This document shows, piece after piece, positions 1-7,576 of a stretch of DNA of 29,231 nt. The notes beneath the pieces are model-generated. The model was not told where the DNA came from and ran no database searches. It saw only the letters and a program-made list of their open reading frames with translations. This DNA comes from Rikenellaceae bacterium (GTDB lineage: Bacteria > Bacteroidota > Bacteroidia > Bacteroidales > Rikenellaceae). Positions within the stretch are counted from its first letter, which is position 1; the number at the start of each line of letters is the position of its first letter. Position numbers and translations under genes: made by a program. The stretch spans positions 1 to 29,231 of the forward strand of contig CABIXK010000006.1 of the NCBI GenBank assembly GCA_902362705.1. Reading direction: 5' to 3'.

Positions 1-27
1 GGCGGTTGCGGCCCGCCGGCCCGCGGG

Positions 28-663
28 TCACTGCCGGGGCCTGAAGATGCGGTAGCCGATCGAGAGGCCGATCTTGTTGGGGTACCACTCCGACGACCCG
101 TTGAAGGGGTCGGGGTGGGGCGGATCGACCGGGCGGTGGGGGTACATGTCGATCCGGTGGTCGAACGAGTAGCCGTTGTAGTGGCTGTCCATGAAGGCCC
201 AGCCCAGGTAGGCGTCGAGCAGCCACCGCTCGCGGAACTGCCACTCCCAGCCCACGCACAGGCCGATCATCATGCCGTAGCCCTTGCAGTAGCGGTTCTC
301 GAACTTGATGCTCCAGCCGTCGCGGTAGGGCTTGGACATGTCGAAGGCCATCATGCCGAGGTTGGCCCCGAGGTACCAGCCGCGGTTGTGCTCCTTGAAG
401 TAGCGGCGGTACTCGCCCATGAGGATGCCGAAGAGCATGTGTTTGCCGTGGATCGACTTCCAGGGCGAGACGACGATCTCGGTCTGGAGGGTCGACTTGG
501 GCGATATGGCGAACTCGACGGCGGGGTTGACCACCCCGGCCAGGGCGTAGGGGCCGTTGAGCTTGACGTAGCCCTGCGCGCGGGCGGGGCGGGGGGCGGC
601 GACGAAGAGCAGCACGAGCAGCGCGGCGAGCGGGAGCGGCCGGGCGAAGAGGAATTTTTTCAT
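28..663 (-). CDS. DUF3575-type outer-membrane protein
   Basis: A 211-residue protein with an N-terminal signal peptide (basic start, hydrophobic run, cleavage near PARAQ at about residues 26-30). The mature part begins with a beta-strand-like stretch rich in alternating aromatic and small residues. The motif around VVNPAVEFAISPKSTLQTE followed by a PW pair is what I associate with DUF3575, a Bacteroidota family predicted to form small outer-membrane barrels. The C-terminus (GLSIGYRIF) is a plausible last barrel strand. A promoter-like element lies just upstream. It appears to be a single-gene unit, separated from the frr operon by that operon's terminator. The exact role is unknown; family assignment is fairly sure, function is not. 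Confidence 0.8.
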   Translation of the reverse strand: MKKFLFARPLPLAALLVLLFVAAPRPARAQGYVKLNGPYALAGVVNPAVEFAISPKSTLQTEIVVSPWKSIHGKHMLFGILMGEYRRYFKEHNRGWYLGANLGMMAFDMSKPYRDGWSIKFENRYCKGYGMMIGLCVGWEWQFRERWLLDAYLGWAFMDSHYNGYSFDHRIDMYPHRPVDPPHPDPFNGSSEWYPNKIGLSIGYRIFRPRQ

Positions 664-685
664 GTCGGTGAGCGCTTTACGGGGG

Positions 686-716
686 CGAAGATACGAATAA
701 GCGAGGGCAAAAGCAA
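686..716 (-). promoter_or_regulatory. Promoter of the DUF3575 gene
   Basis: On the minus strand a TATCTTCG box (686-693) lies 22 bp from the start codon and a TTG (714-716) lies 20 bp further upstream. This fits the Bacteroidota TTG-N20-TAnnTTTG arrangement, with TTCG in place of TTTG. Confidence 0.55.
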
Positions 717-768
717 GCTCGCGTGCGTTTTGCCGGGCGGGAGTATCTTTGGTTGCGCCCAGGATACG

Positions 769-798
769 AAAAAGGTTCCGATACGCAAGATCGGAACC
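769..798 (-). terminator. Intrinsic terminator of the pyrH-frr operon
   Basis: A perfect 9-bp stem (GGTTCCGAT at 774-782 with ATCGGAACC at 790-798) has a 7-nt loop. On the minus strand it is followed by five T (769-773). It lies 64 bp beyond the frr stop codon, as expected for a Rho-independent terminator of that operon. Confidence 0.85.
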
Positions 799-862
799 TC
801 TTCGGGTGTCGTCGGTTTCGCGCGGCGGAGGGCCGCTCCGCCCGCGCGATGAGGGGCGGCGA

Positions 863-1420
863 TCAGACGGTCATGATCTCCTTCTCCTTGCGGGCGATGG
901 CCTCGTCGAGCGTCTTGGCGTACTTCTCCAGAAGCTTCTGCGTGCGCGTTTCGCCGTCCTTCGACTCGTCCTCGGGCATGCCCTCCTTGACGGCCTTCTT
1001 GAAGGCTTCCACCGCATCGCGGCGGGCGTTGCGCAGGCTGATGCGGGCCGTCTCGGCCTCGGCGCGCACCTGCTTGACGAGCTCCTTGCGGCGCTCCTCC
1101 GTCAGGGGCGGAATCGAGAGCCGGATCTGCTCGCCGTTGTTCGAGGGCGTCAGGCCGATGTTCGAGTCGATGATCGCCTTCTCGATGGGGCGGATCATGT
1201 TCTTGTCCCAGGGCTGGATGAGGATGGTGCGGGCGTCGGGCACGGTGACGCTCGCGGCGCCCGAGACGGGCACCTGCGAACCGAAGTAGTCGACCATCAC
1301 GCCGTTGAGCACGTTGGGCGTGGCCTTGCCGGCGCGCACGTTGAGCAGTTCCTCGTCGAGGTGGTCGAGCGCCTTCTGCATGCGGGCCGAGGCGTCGTTG
1401 AGAATCGTGTTGGTGTCCAT
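863..1420 (-). CDS. frr: Ribosome recycling factor
   Basis: A 185-residue protein, the standard RRF length. RRF acts with EF-G in the cytoplasm to split post-termination ribosomes. Recognisable family segments include DHLDEELLNVRAGKATPNVL near the N-terminus, the VSGAASVTVPDARTILIQPW stretch, IGLTPSNNGEQIRLSIPPLT, and the helical ERRKELVKQVRAEAE arm. It is the last gene of a minus-strand operon. Its ATG is 4 bp after the stop of the TlpA-like gene and a strong terminator follows. Co-location with pyrH is widespread in bacteria. Identification is secure. Confidence 0.97.
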   Translation of the reverse strand: MDTNTILNDASARMQKALDHLDEELLNVRAGKATPNVLNGVMVDYFGSQVPVSGAASVTVPDARTILIQPWDKNMIRPIEKAIIDSNIGLTPSNNGEQIRLSIPPLTEERRKELVKQVRAEAETARISLRNARRDAVEAFKKAVKEGMPEDESKDGETRTQKLLEKYAKTLDEAIARKEKEIMTV

Positions 1421-1424
1421 GGTG

Positions 1425-2000
1425 TTATTGATTTTCGAGTGTTCGTTCGATGGTGTCGATCAGGCCGGCGAACTCCTCCTCGTCGAAGCCCACCGTCGCG
1501 GCGATCACCTTGCCGTCGGGGCCCACGAGGAAGTTGCGCGGGATGTAGTTGGAGGCGTAGCGGTCGTAGGCCTCGCGCGCGGGGTCGAGGGCCATGGGAA
1601 AGGTGTGGCCCGTCTGCTTGCGGAACGCTTCGACCGCGGCGCGCTCCTCGCCGCGCGAGATGGGCAGGAAGACGAAGTCGCGGCCGGCGAAGCGGTCGAT
1701 GAGCTCCCGCTGCACGTGGGTGAGCTCCTCGCGGCAGGGCGGGCACCACGTGGCCCAGAAGTTGACCAGCACCACCTTGCCGCGCAGCGCCGAGAGCGTG
1801 ACGCGGCTGCCGTCGATCATCTCGACGGTGAAGTCGGGTGCCTGGTCGCCCTCTCCCACGAGGGTCGTGGCCTCGATGTCGTCCCCGGCCTGCCGCTGCG
1901 TGCGGCCGCCGCACGAGGGGAGCAGCAGGATCGCCGCCGCCACGGCGACGATGAGCGCCAGGAGGATGAATAGCTGCTTGTTGCTTTTCTTGGTTGCCAT
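1425..2000 (-). CDS. TlpA-family thiol-disulfide oxidoreductase lipoprotein
   Basis: A 191-residue protein with a short basic N-terminus, a hydrophobic helix (about 10-27) and a lipobox ending at Cys30 (LLLPSC). It is probably a lipoprotein anchored in the envelope. The rest is a thioredoxin fold of the AhpC-TSA/TlpA type: APDFTVEMIDG, LRGKVVLVNFWATWCPPCREE with the redox CPPC at 86-89, and the cis-Pro region YIPRNFLVGPDGKV. TlpA-like proteins reduce or exchange disulfides outside the cytoplasm; the partner here is unknown. It sits between a YcxB-like gene (15 bp upstream) and frr (4 bp downstream), so it is cotranscribed with translation genes, with no obvious functional link. Confidence 0.88.
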   Translation of the reverse strand: MATKKSNKQLFILLALIVAVAAAILLLPSCGGRTQRQAGDDIEATTLVGEGDQAPDFTVEMIDGSRVTLSALRGKVVLVNFWATWCPPCREELTHVQRELIDRFAGRDFVFLPISRGEERAAVEAFRKQTGHTFPMALDPAREAYDRYASNYIPRNFLVGPDGKVIAATVGFDEEEFAGLIDTIERTLENQ

Positions 2001-2015
2001 ATTCGTTCGTAAAAA

Positions 2016-2534
2016 TTATCTTCGGTCCGTTTTCGCCTCGGGGCAGCGCGCCCGGATGAACGCGCCGAAAGAGGCCGCATCGCCCTTCGTGAAGCCCGCG
2101 TCGGGGAGCGGGATCGTCAGCCGCCCCCGCAGGACGAGCAGGGTCATCGGTCCCCGTCGGCGGATGCGCTCCACCTGCGCGTAGTCGAAGTGCTGCTCGT
2201 CGCGGCGTTCCCGCAGGAGGATCTCCCCGTCGGAGAAGGCCGCCGTCACCTCGGGCAGCTCACCGTCGAAACGCCGGCGGTGCTGCCGCTCGGCGGCGAT
2301 CGCCTGGCGCCGGGGCGACGCGCAGAAGCCTATGGTCGCGCAGGCGATGCAGAACGCGACCGACGTGGCCGAGACCGGCTCCCGCCACAGCACTGCCTGG
2401 CAGAGCAGGAGGACGGCCATCACCGCCGCGTAGACGAAAAACGCCGGCTGCCACCACCGCCGGTAGGCCCGGAAGACCTCGCGCAGCAGGGCGCGCTCGT
2501 GCCGGAAGCGGCATTCGAAACGGGGCTGCTCCAT
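2016..2534 (-). CDS. YcxB-like membrane protein
   Basis: A 172-residue protein with an Arg-rich N-terminus, two hydrophobic helices (about residues 30-50 and 56-72), then a soluble C-terminal part. The C-terminal pattern (TAAFSDGEILLRER, FDYAQVERIRRRG, LVLRGRLTIPLPDAGFT, FGAFIRAR) matches the YcxB-like C-terminal domain. That is a poorly understood PH-like fold common on small membrane proteins in Firmicutes and Bacteroidota. It lies 9 bp after pyrH and 15 bp before the TlpA-like gene, so it is in the same operon. No catalytic residues are apparent. Family call is likely; function unknown. Confidence 0.65.
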   Translation of the reverse strand: MEQPRFECRFRHERALLREVFRAYRRWWQPAFFVYAAVMAVLLLCQAVLWREPVSATSVAFCIACATIGFCASPRRQAIAAERQHRRRFDGELPEVTAAFSDGEILLRERRDEQHFDYAQVERIRRRGPMTLLVLRGRLTIPLPDAGFTKGDAASFGAFIRARCPEAKTDRR

Positions 2535-2543
2535 CGTCGCCCG

Positions 2544-3251
2544 CTACAGCTCGACCAGGGTGCCGATCGCCTCGCCCGAGAGTACGCGCGCGAGGTTGCC
2601 CGGGGTGTCCATGTCGAAGACCACGATCGGGAGACGGTTTTCGCGGCAGAGCGTGAAGGCCGTCTGGTCCATCACCTTCAGCCGGCGCGCGAGCACCTCG
2701 TCGAAGGTGATGCGGTCGAACTTCTCGGCCGCGGGGTCCTTCTCGGGGTCGGCCGTGTAGACGCCGTCGACGCGCGTGCCCTTGAGCAGCACCTCGGCCT
2801 CGATCTCGATGCCGCGCAGCGCCGAGGCGGTGTCGGTGGTGAAGTAGGGGTTCGACGTGCCGCCGCCGACGATGACCACGTAGCCCGCCTCGAGGTATTC
2901 GATGGCGCGCGCCTTGGAGAAATATTCGCCGATGGGCTCCATGCGGATCGAGGTGAGCACCTTGCACTTCACGTCGTTGTCCTCGAGCGCCGACTGGAGC
3001 GCCAGCGAGTTGATGACCGTGGCGAGCATGCCCATCTGGTCGCCCTTCACGCGGTCGAAGCCCCGCTTCGCGCCGGTCATGCCGCGGAAGATGTTGCCGC
3101 CGCCGATGACGATGCCCACCTGGACGCCCGCCTGCGCGACGGCGCGGATCTGCTCGGCGTAGGACTGGAGCACTTGCGGGTCGAGCCCGTATTTCTGCTC
3201 TCCCTGGAGCGATTCGCCGCTCAATTTCAGAAGGATTCGGTTGTATTTCAT
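2544..3251 (-). CDS. pyrH: UMP kinase
   Basis: A 235-residue cytoplasmic enzyme of the amino-acid-kinase fold that phosphorylates UMP to UDP in pyrimidine nucleotide synthesis. Diagnostic segments are ILLKLSGESLQG at the N-terminus, VGIVIGGGNIFRG (phosphate binding), KGDQMGMLATVINSLAL, and TRVDGVYTADPEKDP near residue 165. Length matches bacterial PyrH. It is the first gene of the operon with the YcxB-like gene, the TlpA-like gene and frr. It is divergent from dxs; both start codons lie within an 81-bp intergenic region that holds a -7-like box for each direction. Confidence 0.97.
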   Translation of the reverse strand: MKYNRILLKLSGESLQGEQKYGLDPQVLQSYAEQIRAVAQAGVQVGIVIGGGNIFRGMTGAKRGFDRVKGDQMGMLATVINSLALQSALEDNDVKCKVLTSIRMEPIGEYFSKARAIEYLEAGYVVIVGGGTSNPYFTTDTASALRGIEIEAEVLLKGTRVDGVYTADPEKDPAAEKFDRITFDEVLARRLKVMDQTAFTLCRENRLPIVVFDMDTPGNLARVLSGEAIGTLVEL

Positions 3252-3274
3252 CTCGGGTCGTGTTTATCTCCATG

Positions 3275-3282
3275 CGAAGATA
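3275..3282 (-). promoter_or_regulatory. -7 box for pyrH operon
   Basis: TATCTTCG on the minus strand, 23 bp before the pyrH ATG, is the same TAnnTTCG variant seen upstream of other genes in this window. I do not see a good TTG element 19-21 bp upstream, so this is a weaker call. Confidence 0.4.
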
Positions 3283-3316
3283 AGGATTTTTCGCGAAAAA
3301 ATTACGATTTATTGCG

Positions 3317-3324
3317 TATCTTTG
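3317..3324 (+). promoter_or_regulatory. -7 box for dxs, near-leaderless
   Basis: TATCTTTG matches TAnnTTTG exactly and ends only 8 bp before the dxs ATG. Transcription would therefore begin within a few bases of the start codon. No clear TTG is present at the expected upstream spacing. Confidence 0.45.
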
Positions 3325-3332
3325 GCTTCGCT

Positions 3333-5207
3333 ATGACACCCAACGAACATACGCTGCTGGATCGGATCGACTCGCCCGGGGAGCTCAAGCGCCTCTCGGA
3401 GGAGGAGCTGCGCCGCTACTGCGACGAGCTGCGCCGCTACATCGTCGCGGAGTGCTCGGTCAACCCCGGGCACCTGGCCTCGAGCCTCGGGGCCGTGGAG
3501 CTCGCCGCGGCGCTGCACTACGTCTACGACACGCCCGAGGACCGCATCGTGTGGGACGTCGGGCACCAGACCTACGCCCACAAGATCATCACGGGGCGCC
3601 GCGAGGCTTTCCGCCGCAAGCGGCAGCTGGGGGGCATCAGCGGCTTTCCGCGCCGCGCCGAGAGCCCCTACGACTCGTTCGGGGGCGGCCACGCCTCGGT
3701 GTCGATCTCGGCGGCGTTCGGCATGGCCAAGGCGGCCGAGCTGAGGGGCGAGCGGCGCAAGGTGGTGGCGGTGATCGGCGACGGCTCGATGACCGGCGGT
3801 CTGGCCTTCGAGGGGCTCAACAACGCCGGCACGTCGCGGGGCACGGACCTGCTGGTGATCCTCAACGACAACAACATGGCCATCGACCAGGCCACCGGGG
3901 CGCTGAAGAGCTACCTGGTGAAGATGGCCACGTCGAAGCCCTACAATCGTTTCAAGCGGCGTCTGTGGGGGGCGCTGAGCCACACGCCGCGGCTGCTGCG
4001 GCTGTGCCAGAAGGCGGGCAACGCCCTCAAGCAGGGGCTGCTGAACAACTCCAACCTCTTCGAGAGCCTCGACTTCCGCTACTTCGGTCCCGTCGACGGC
4101 CACGACCTGCAGGAGCTCGTGCGCACGCTGCGCGCGCTGCGCGACATCGGGGGGCCCAAGCTGCTGCACGTGATGACCGTCAAGGGCAAGGGCTACCTGC
4201 CGGCCGAGCACGACCAGTCGACGTGGCACGCCCCCGGGCGCTTCAACCCCGAGACGGGCGAGCGCCTCGCCTCGCCGGGCGGGGCGGCCCGCTATCAGGA
4301 TGTCTTCGGGCAGACGCTGGTCGAGCTGGCGCGCGCCGATGCGCGCGTGGTTGGCGTCACGCCCGCCATGCTCACGGGCTGCTCGATGAACCTGCTCCAG
4401 CGCGAGATGCCCGACCGCTGCTTCGACGTGGGCATCGCCGAGGGCCACGCCGTGACCTTCTCGGCCGGTCTGGCCGCCGAGGGGCTGGTCCCCTTCTGCA
4501 ACATCTACTCGTCGTTCATGCAGCGCGCCTACGACAACGTGATCCACGACGTGGCGATCCAGGACCTGCCGGTGGTGCTGTGCCTCGACCGCGGAGGTCT
4601 GGTGGGCGAGGACGGGGTGACGCACCACGGCCTCTTCGACATGGCCGCCTTCGCGCCGGTGCCGGGGCTCGCGGTGGCCGCCCCGATGGACGAGCGCGAG
4701 CTGCGCGACATGATGTATACGGCCCTCCGCCACGGACACCCCTTCATGATCCGCTACCCGCGCGGTGCGGGTGCCGGTGCGGCGTGGGAGGGGGAGCCCT
4801 TCCGCCGGCTGGAGGTGGGGCGCGGACGCCGCCTGCGCGACGGGAGCGACGTGGCGCTGGTGAGCATCGGCACGGCGGGCAACGCCGCGGCGCGTGCCGC
4901 CGGGCGTGCCGCGGCCGAGGGGCTGAGCGTGGCCCACTACGACCTGCGCTTCGTCAAGCCGCTCGACGAGGAGCTGCTCGCCGAGGTGGGGCGGCGCTTC
5001 GGCCGCGTGGTGACGGTCGAGGACGGCTGCGTGCGCGGCGGCGCGGGCGAGGCGGTGGCCGCATGGCTCAACGCCCGCGGCTGCGGGTGCACGGTGCGCT
5101 CGCTGGGCATCGGCGACGAGTGGGTCGACCACGGCACCCCGGCGCAGTTGCAGGCCCGCTGCGGTTACGACGAGGAGGGCATCCTCCGCGCGCTGCGCGA
5201 GGCGTAG
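3333..5207 (+). CDS. dxs: 1-deoxy-D-xylulose-5-phosphate synthase
   Basis: A 624-residue thiamine-diphosphate enzyme that condenses pyruvate and glyceraldehyde 3-phosphate, the first step of the non-mevalonate isoprenoid pathway. Seen in order: NPGHLASSLGAVELAAALHY, IVWDVGHQTYAHKIITGR, the ThDP motif beginning GDGSMTGG with the downstream NDNNMAI, HVMTVKGKGYLPAE linking the first and second domains, then DVGIAEGHAVTFSAGLA and the transketolase C-terminal domain near the end. The reading frame is open far upstream, but ATG 3333 is chosen. It begins the conserved N-terminus and lies directly downstream of a TAnnTTTG box, whereas upstream codons run antisense through pyrH. It appears monocistronic, divergent from pyrH. 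Confidence 0.97.
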   Translation: MTPNEHTLLDRIDSPGELKRLSEEELRRYCDELRRYIVAECSVNPGHLASSLGAVELAAALHYVYDTPEDRIVWDVGHQTYAHKIITGRREAFRRKRQLGGISGFPRRAESPYDSFGGGHASVSISAAFGMAKAAELRGERRKVVAVIGDGSMTGGLAFEGLNNAGTSRGTDLLVILNDNNMAIDQATGALKSYLVKMATSKPYNRFKRRLWGALSHTPRLLRLCQKAGNALKQGLLNNSNLFESLDFRYFGPVDGHDLQELVRTLRALRDIGGPKLLHVMTVKGKGYLPAEHDQSTWHAPGRFNPETGERLASPGGAARYQDVFGQTLVELARADARVVGVTPAMLTGCSMNLLQREMPDRCFDVGIAEGHAVTFSAGLAAEGLVPFCNIYSSFMQRAYDNVIHDVAIQDLPVVLCLDRGGLVGEDGVTHHGLFDMAAFAPVPGLAVAAPMDERELRDMMYTALRHGHPFMIRYPRGAGAGAAWEGEPFRRLEVGRGRRLRDGSDVALVSIGTAGNAAARAAGRAAAEGLSVAHYDLRFVKPLDEELLAEVGRRFGRVVTVEDGCVRGGAGEAVAAWLNARGCGCTVRSLGIGDEWVDHGTPAQLQARCGYDEEGILRALREA

Positions 5208-5249
5208 GACCGCTGCCGGGCGGAGTCCGAGGGCTGTTTGCGGTGGATT

Positions 5250-5298
5250 GAGGCACGGTCAGCCGCGGTGCCGCGGGTCGAGGCGCGGTCTGCCGCGG
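5250..5298 (+). repeat. Imperfect 30-bp direct repeat, two units
   Basis: The 19-mers at 5250-5268 and 5280-5298 differ at two positions (GAGGCRCGGTCWGCCGCGG), giving a 30-bp period inside the 203-bp gap between dxs and the lipocalin gene. Further partial CCGCGG units follow. The rest of that gap shows no gene. Confidence 0.45.
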
Positions 5299-5410
5299 AG
5301 CTGTGGGGCGCAGCTCGGTTTGCTGCGTTGCCGCGGTGCCGCTCCCGGGCACGGAATATCGGCCGCACCTCGGTACGGAATCTGCAAGGGATCGTGGAAA
5401 CACCACGACC

Positions 5411-5971
5411 ATGAACATCATCCTTCTGTTATTGGCGACGCTTGCCGCGACGGCCCTGCTGGTCGTCGTGCCGGCATCGTTTTGCCGGCGTCCGAAGATC
5501 GACCGGCGCACCGTCGCGCGCTTCGACGTGGCCCGCTACATGGGCCGCTGGTACGAGATCGCCCGCATCGAAAACCGCTTCGAGCGGGGCATGACCGATG
5601 TGTGGGCCGACTACCTCCTGCTGGACGACGGCACGGTGGAGGTGATCAACAGCGGCTTCGACACCCGACTGGGCGTGCGCCGCGAGGCGGTGGGCCGGGC
5701 GCGGGTGCAGGGCTTCGCGCCGGGGCGCTTCCGCGTGCGCTTCTTCGGGCCGTTCGGCGCCGACTACGACGTGCTGGAGCTCGACGAGGAGTACCGCTGG
5801 GCGCTCGTGGCCAGCCGCTCGGCCTCCTATCTCTGGATCCTGGCGCGCCGTCCGACGCTCGGTGCGCCGACGTGCGCCCGTCTGGTGGCGCGTGCGCGCG
5901 AACGGGGCTACGACCCCGAGCGTCGGTCGTGGGCCGGGCGTCGCTCCGAACGCCGCTCCGGGCGGGGATAG
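5411..5971 (+). CDS. Blc-type lipocalin
   Basis: A 186-residue protein beginning with a hydrophobic helix (residues 3-23) followed by Cys26. The context around that Cys (ASFC) is not a good lipobox, so the helix may be an uncleaved anchor. The lipocalin domain is clear: the GxW motif in MGRWYEIARIENRFERGM, then VRFFGPFGADYDVLELDEEY, YLWILARRPTL and the final ERGYDPERRSW. All align in my memory with bacterial outer-membrane lipocalin Blc, which binds fatty acids and lysophospholipids. ATG 5411 is chosen because it starts the hydrophobic segment; an upstream in-frame start would add a GC-rich tail without character. Its last 64 bp overlap the convergent rhomboid gene. Confidence 0.88.
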   Translation: MNIILLLLATLAATALLVVVPASFCRRPKIDRRTVARFDVARYMGRWYEIARIENRFERGMTDVWADYLLLDDGTVEVINSGFDTRLGVRREAVGRARVQGFAPGRFRVRFFGPFGADYDVLELDEEYRWALVASRSASYLWILARRPTLGAPTCARLVARARERGYDPERRSWAGRRSERRSGRG

Positions 5972-7551
5972 AGGAGCAGCCCGAGTAGCGCCCCGGCGGC
6001 GAAGCCTCCGGCGTGGGCGGCGTTGTCCACGCCCACGCCCGCGCCCGCCACGAAGGTGAACACCGCCGTGACTGCGGCCCACGCGATCAGGCCGCCCGGA
6101 CCGCGTTTGTAGCGAAGTCCCGCGACGATCGTGGCCCCGAGCAGCCCCATGATCGCCCCCGAGGCGCCGATGCACACGCTGTCGGGGTGCACGGCCAGCG
6201 AGGCGAGGCTGCCCGCCAGCCCCGAGAGGAGGTAGATGGTCCCGCTGCGCAGCCCCGGGCCGAAGAGGACGAGGCTGCACAGCAGCGCCATGGCGCCGCT
6301 CATGCAGTTGTAGAGCAGGTGCCCCCACGAGCCGTGGAGCAGGATCGTCGTCAGCGGACGCCACCAGCCGCCCGCCGCCACCTCGGCGCGCCGCATGGCG
6401 CCCCAGGCGAGCAGCTCGTCGGACGAGGGCTTCACGAGCGGCGAGCCGGTGCCGAAGAGCAGCACCCCGAGCGAGAGCGCCAGCGTGGCCGCGACGACCG
6501 TGGAGAGGGGCTGCGCCGCCATGAAGAGCCTCCATGCCTCGTGCGACCGTGCCCGCAGCCGCGCCGCCGGCCGCCCGGCCTGCCGCGTGCGTGCGGCGCG
6601 CCCCGGGCCCTGCGTGCCGCCCCAGCGGGGGAAGAGCAGCATCAGGTGCAGCGGCGCCATGCCCGCCAGAAAGGCGATCCACACCCCGCCGAAGCGCCGC
6701 ACGGGGCGGGGCGGCTCGGCCGCCGTGAGGACGATGAGCTCCTCGTGCCGCTCGGGCGGGATGTCCCAGCGGTCGGACGTGGTCGTGTAGCGGGCCCGCT
6801 CGAGCGCCTTGCGGTAGCGCGCCTGCTCGCGCGCCGAGGCGGGGAGGCGGAAGTAGCCCGTGGTCTTCAGCTCGCCCCGGCGCAGCTGCTGGAGCGCCAG
6901 CGTGACGTAGGCGTCGACCTGCCGGGCGAACTCCTCGTCCGAGAGGCGGCGCGGCGCCTTGCGCTCGATCTCCACCCCGTAGAGGTAGGGCCCGCGGGTG
7001 CCCTCGAAGGGGAGCAGGAAGCTGATCGTGACGTGCACGTCGTGGCGCACGGTGTGGTAGTCGACGGCCCCGCAGAGGGGCTCGGGGCGGATGGCGAACT
7101 GCGCGGGGCGGTAGCGGACGTAGGGCGAGGGGGTGCCCGCGTCGTCGATCGCGGCGATCTCGCGGTCGCGCATGTGCGTGCGCGAGAAGCGGATCTGCCC
7201 GGTGACGAGCATGGCTGCGATCATCGCCCAGCAGAACCACCGGCACCCGGAGGTCGGGTGCGAGCCGGGCGGGTCGACCAGCGAGGCGAAGCGCCGGCGC
7301 AGCCCCGCCAGAACCACGAGGGTCGCGAGCGCGAGGGGCAGCAGCAGCTCCCACCACTCGCTGCCGCGCAGCAGGCCCCACCTCAGGTCGAAGAGCTGCC
7401 GCGCGCCCGTCAGGGCCAGGTGGGCGCCCCACGCCGCGAGGGCTGCGGCGGGGACGATGCGGCGCCACTTGAGGGCGTAGTGGCGGCTGCGGGGCGTGCG
7501 GCGCCGGGCGGGGGCGTCGTCGCGGGTCGGCGGTTGTGCTGTGCGGGCCAT
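5908..7551 (-). CDS. Rhomboid-family intramembrane serine protease
   Basis: A 547-residue membrane protein. The C-terminal third is a rhomboid domain: WWRPLT (about 396), the LHGSWGHLLYN loop with His406, His411 and Asn415, the catalytic GASG with Ser464, and the second catalytic residue in DNAAHAGG (His513), each in a hydrophobic segment. Rhomboids cleave transmembrane substrates. The N-terminal two thirds hold two further hydrophobic segments (about 30-50 and 67-86, then 105-120) and a roughly 170-residue soluble stretch between about 125 and 285, much longer than in minimal rhomboids. Met at 7551 is chosen because the upstream extension runs into yaaA. It is third in a minus-strand operon after the radical SAM gene and yaaA (25 bp gap). 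Confidence 0.85.
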   Translation of the reverse strand: MARTAQPPTRDDAPARRRTPRSRHYALKWRRIVPAAALAAWGAHLALTGARQLFDLRWGLLRGSEWWELLLPLALATLVVLAGLRRRFASLVDPPGSHPTSGCRWFCWAMIAAMLVTGQIRFSRTHMRDREIAAIDDAGTPSPYVRYRPAQFAIRPEPLCGAVDYHTVRHDVHVTISFLLPFEGTRGPYLYGVEIERKAPRRLSDEEFARQVDAYVTLALQQLRRGELKTTGYFRLPASAREQARYRKALERARYTTTSDRWDIPPERHEELIVLTAAEPPRPVRRFGGVWIAFLAGMAPLHLMLLFPRWGGTQGPGRAARTRQAGRPAARLRARSHEAWRLFMAAQPLSTVVAATLALSLGVLLFGTGSPLVKPSSDELLAWGAMRRAEVAAGGWWRPLTTILLHGSWGHLLYNCMSGAMALLCSLVLFGPGLRSGTIYLLSGLAGSLASLAVHPDSVCIGASGAIMGLLGATIVAGLRYKRGPGGLIAWAAVTAVFTFVAGAGVGVDNAAHAGGFAAGALLGLLLYPRPERRSERRPAHDRRSGS

Positions 7552-7576
7552 CGGTGAGGGCGGTTTTCTCGTCGCG

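Noticed and set aside
744..751. TATCTTTG on the plus strand between the DUF3575 gene and frr
   Set aside because: A good box sequence, but there is no TTG at 20 bp and no plus-strand gene or terminator with a T tract downstream; likely chance.
115..852. Long plus-strand open frame opposite the DUF3575 gene
   Set aside because: Produced by GC-rich third positions of the real minus-strand gene; the translation is Val/Ala/Glu/His-rich without domain features. The same applies to the frames opposite frr, dxs, rhomboid, xusA-like and coiled-coil genes.
2190..3332. Upstream extension of the dxs frame
   Set aside because: Runs antisense through pyrH and lacks homology; the true N-terminus starts at 3333.
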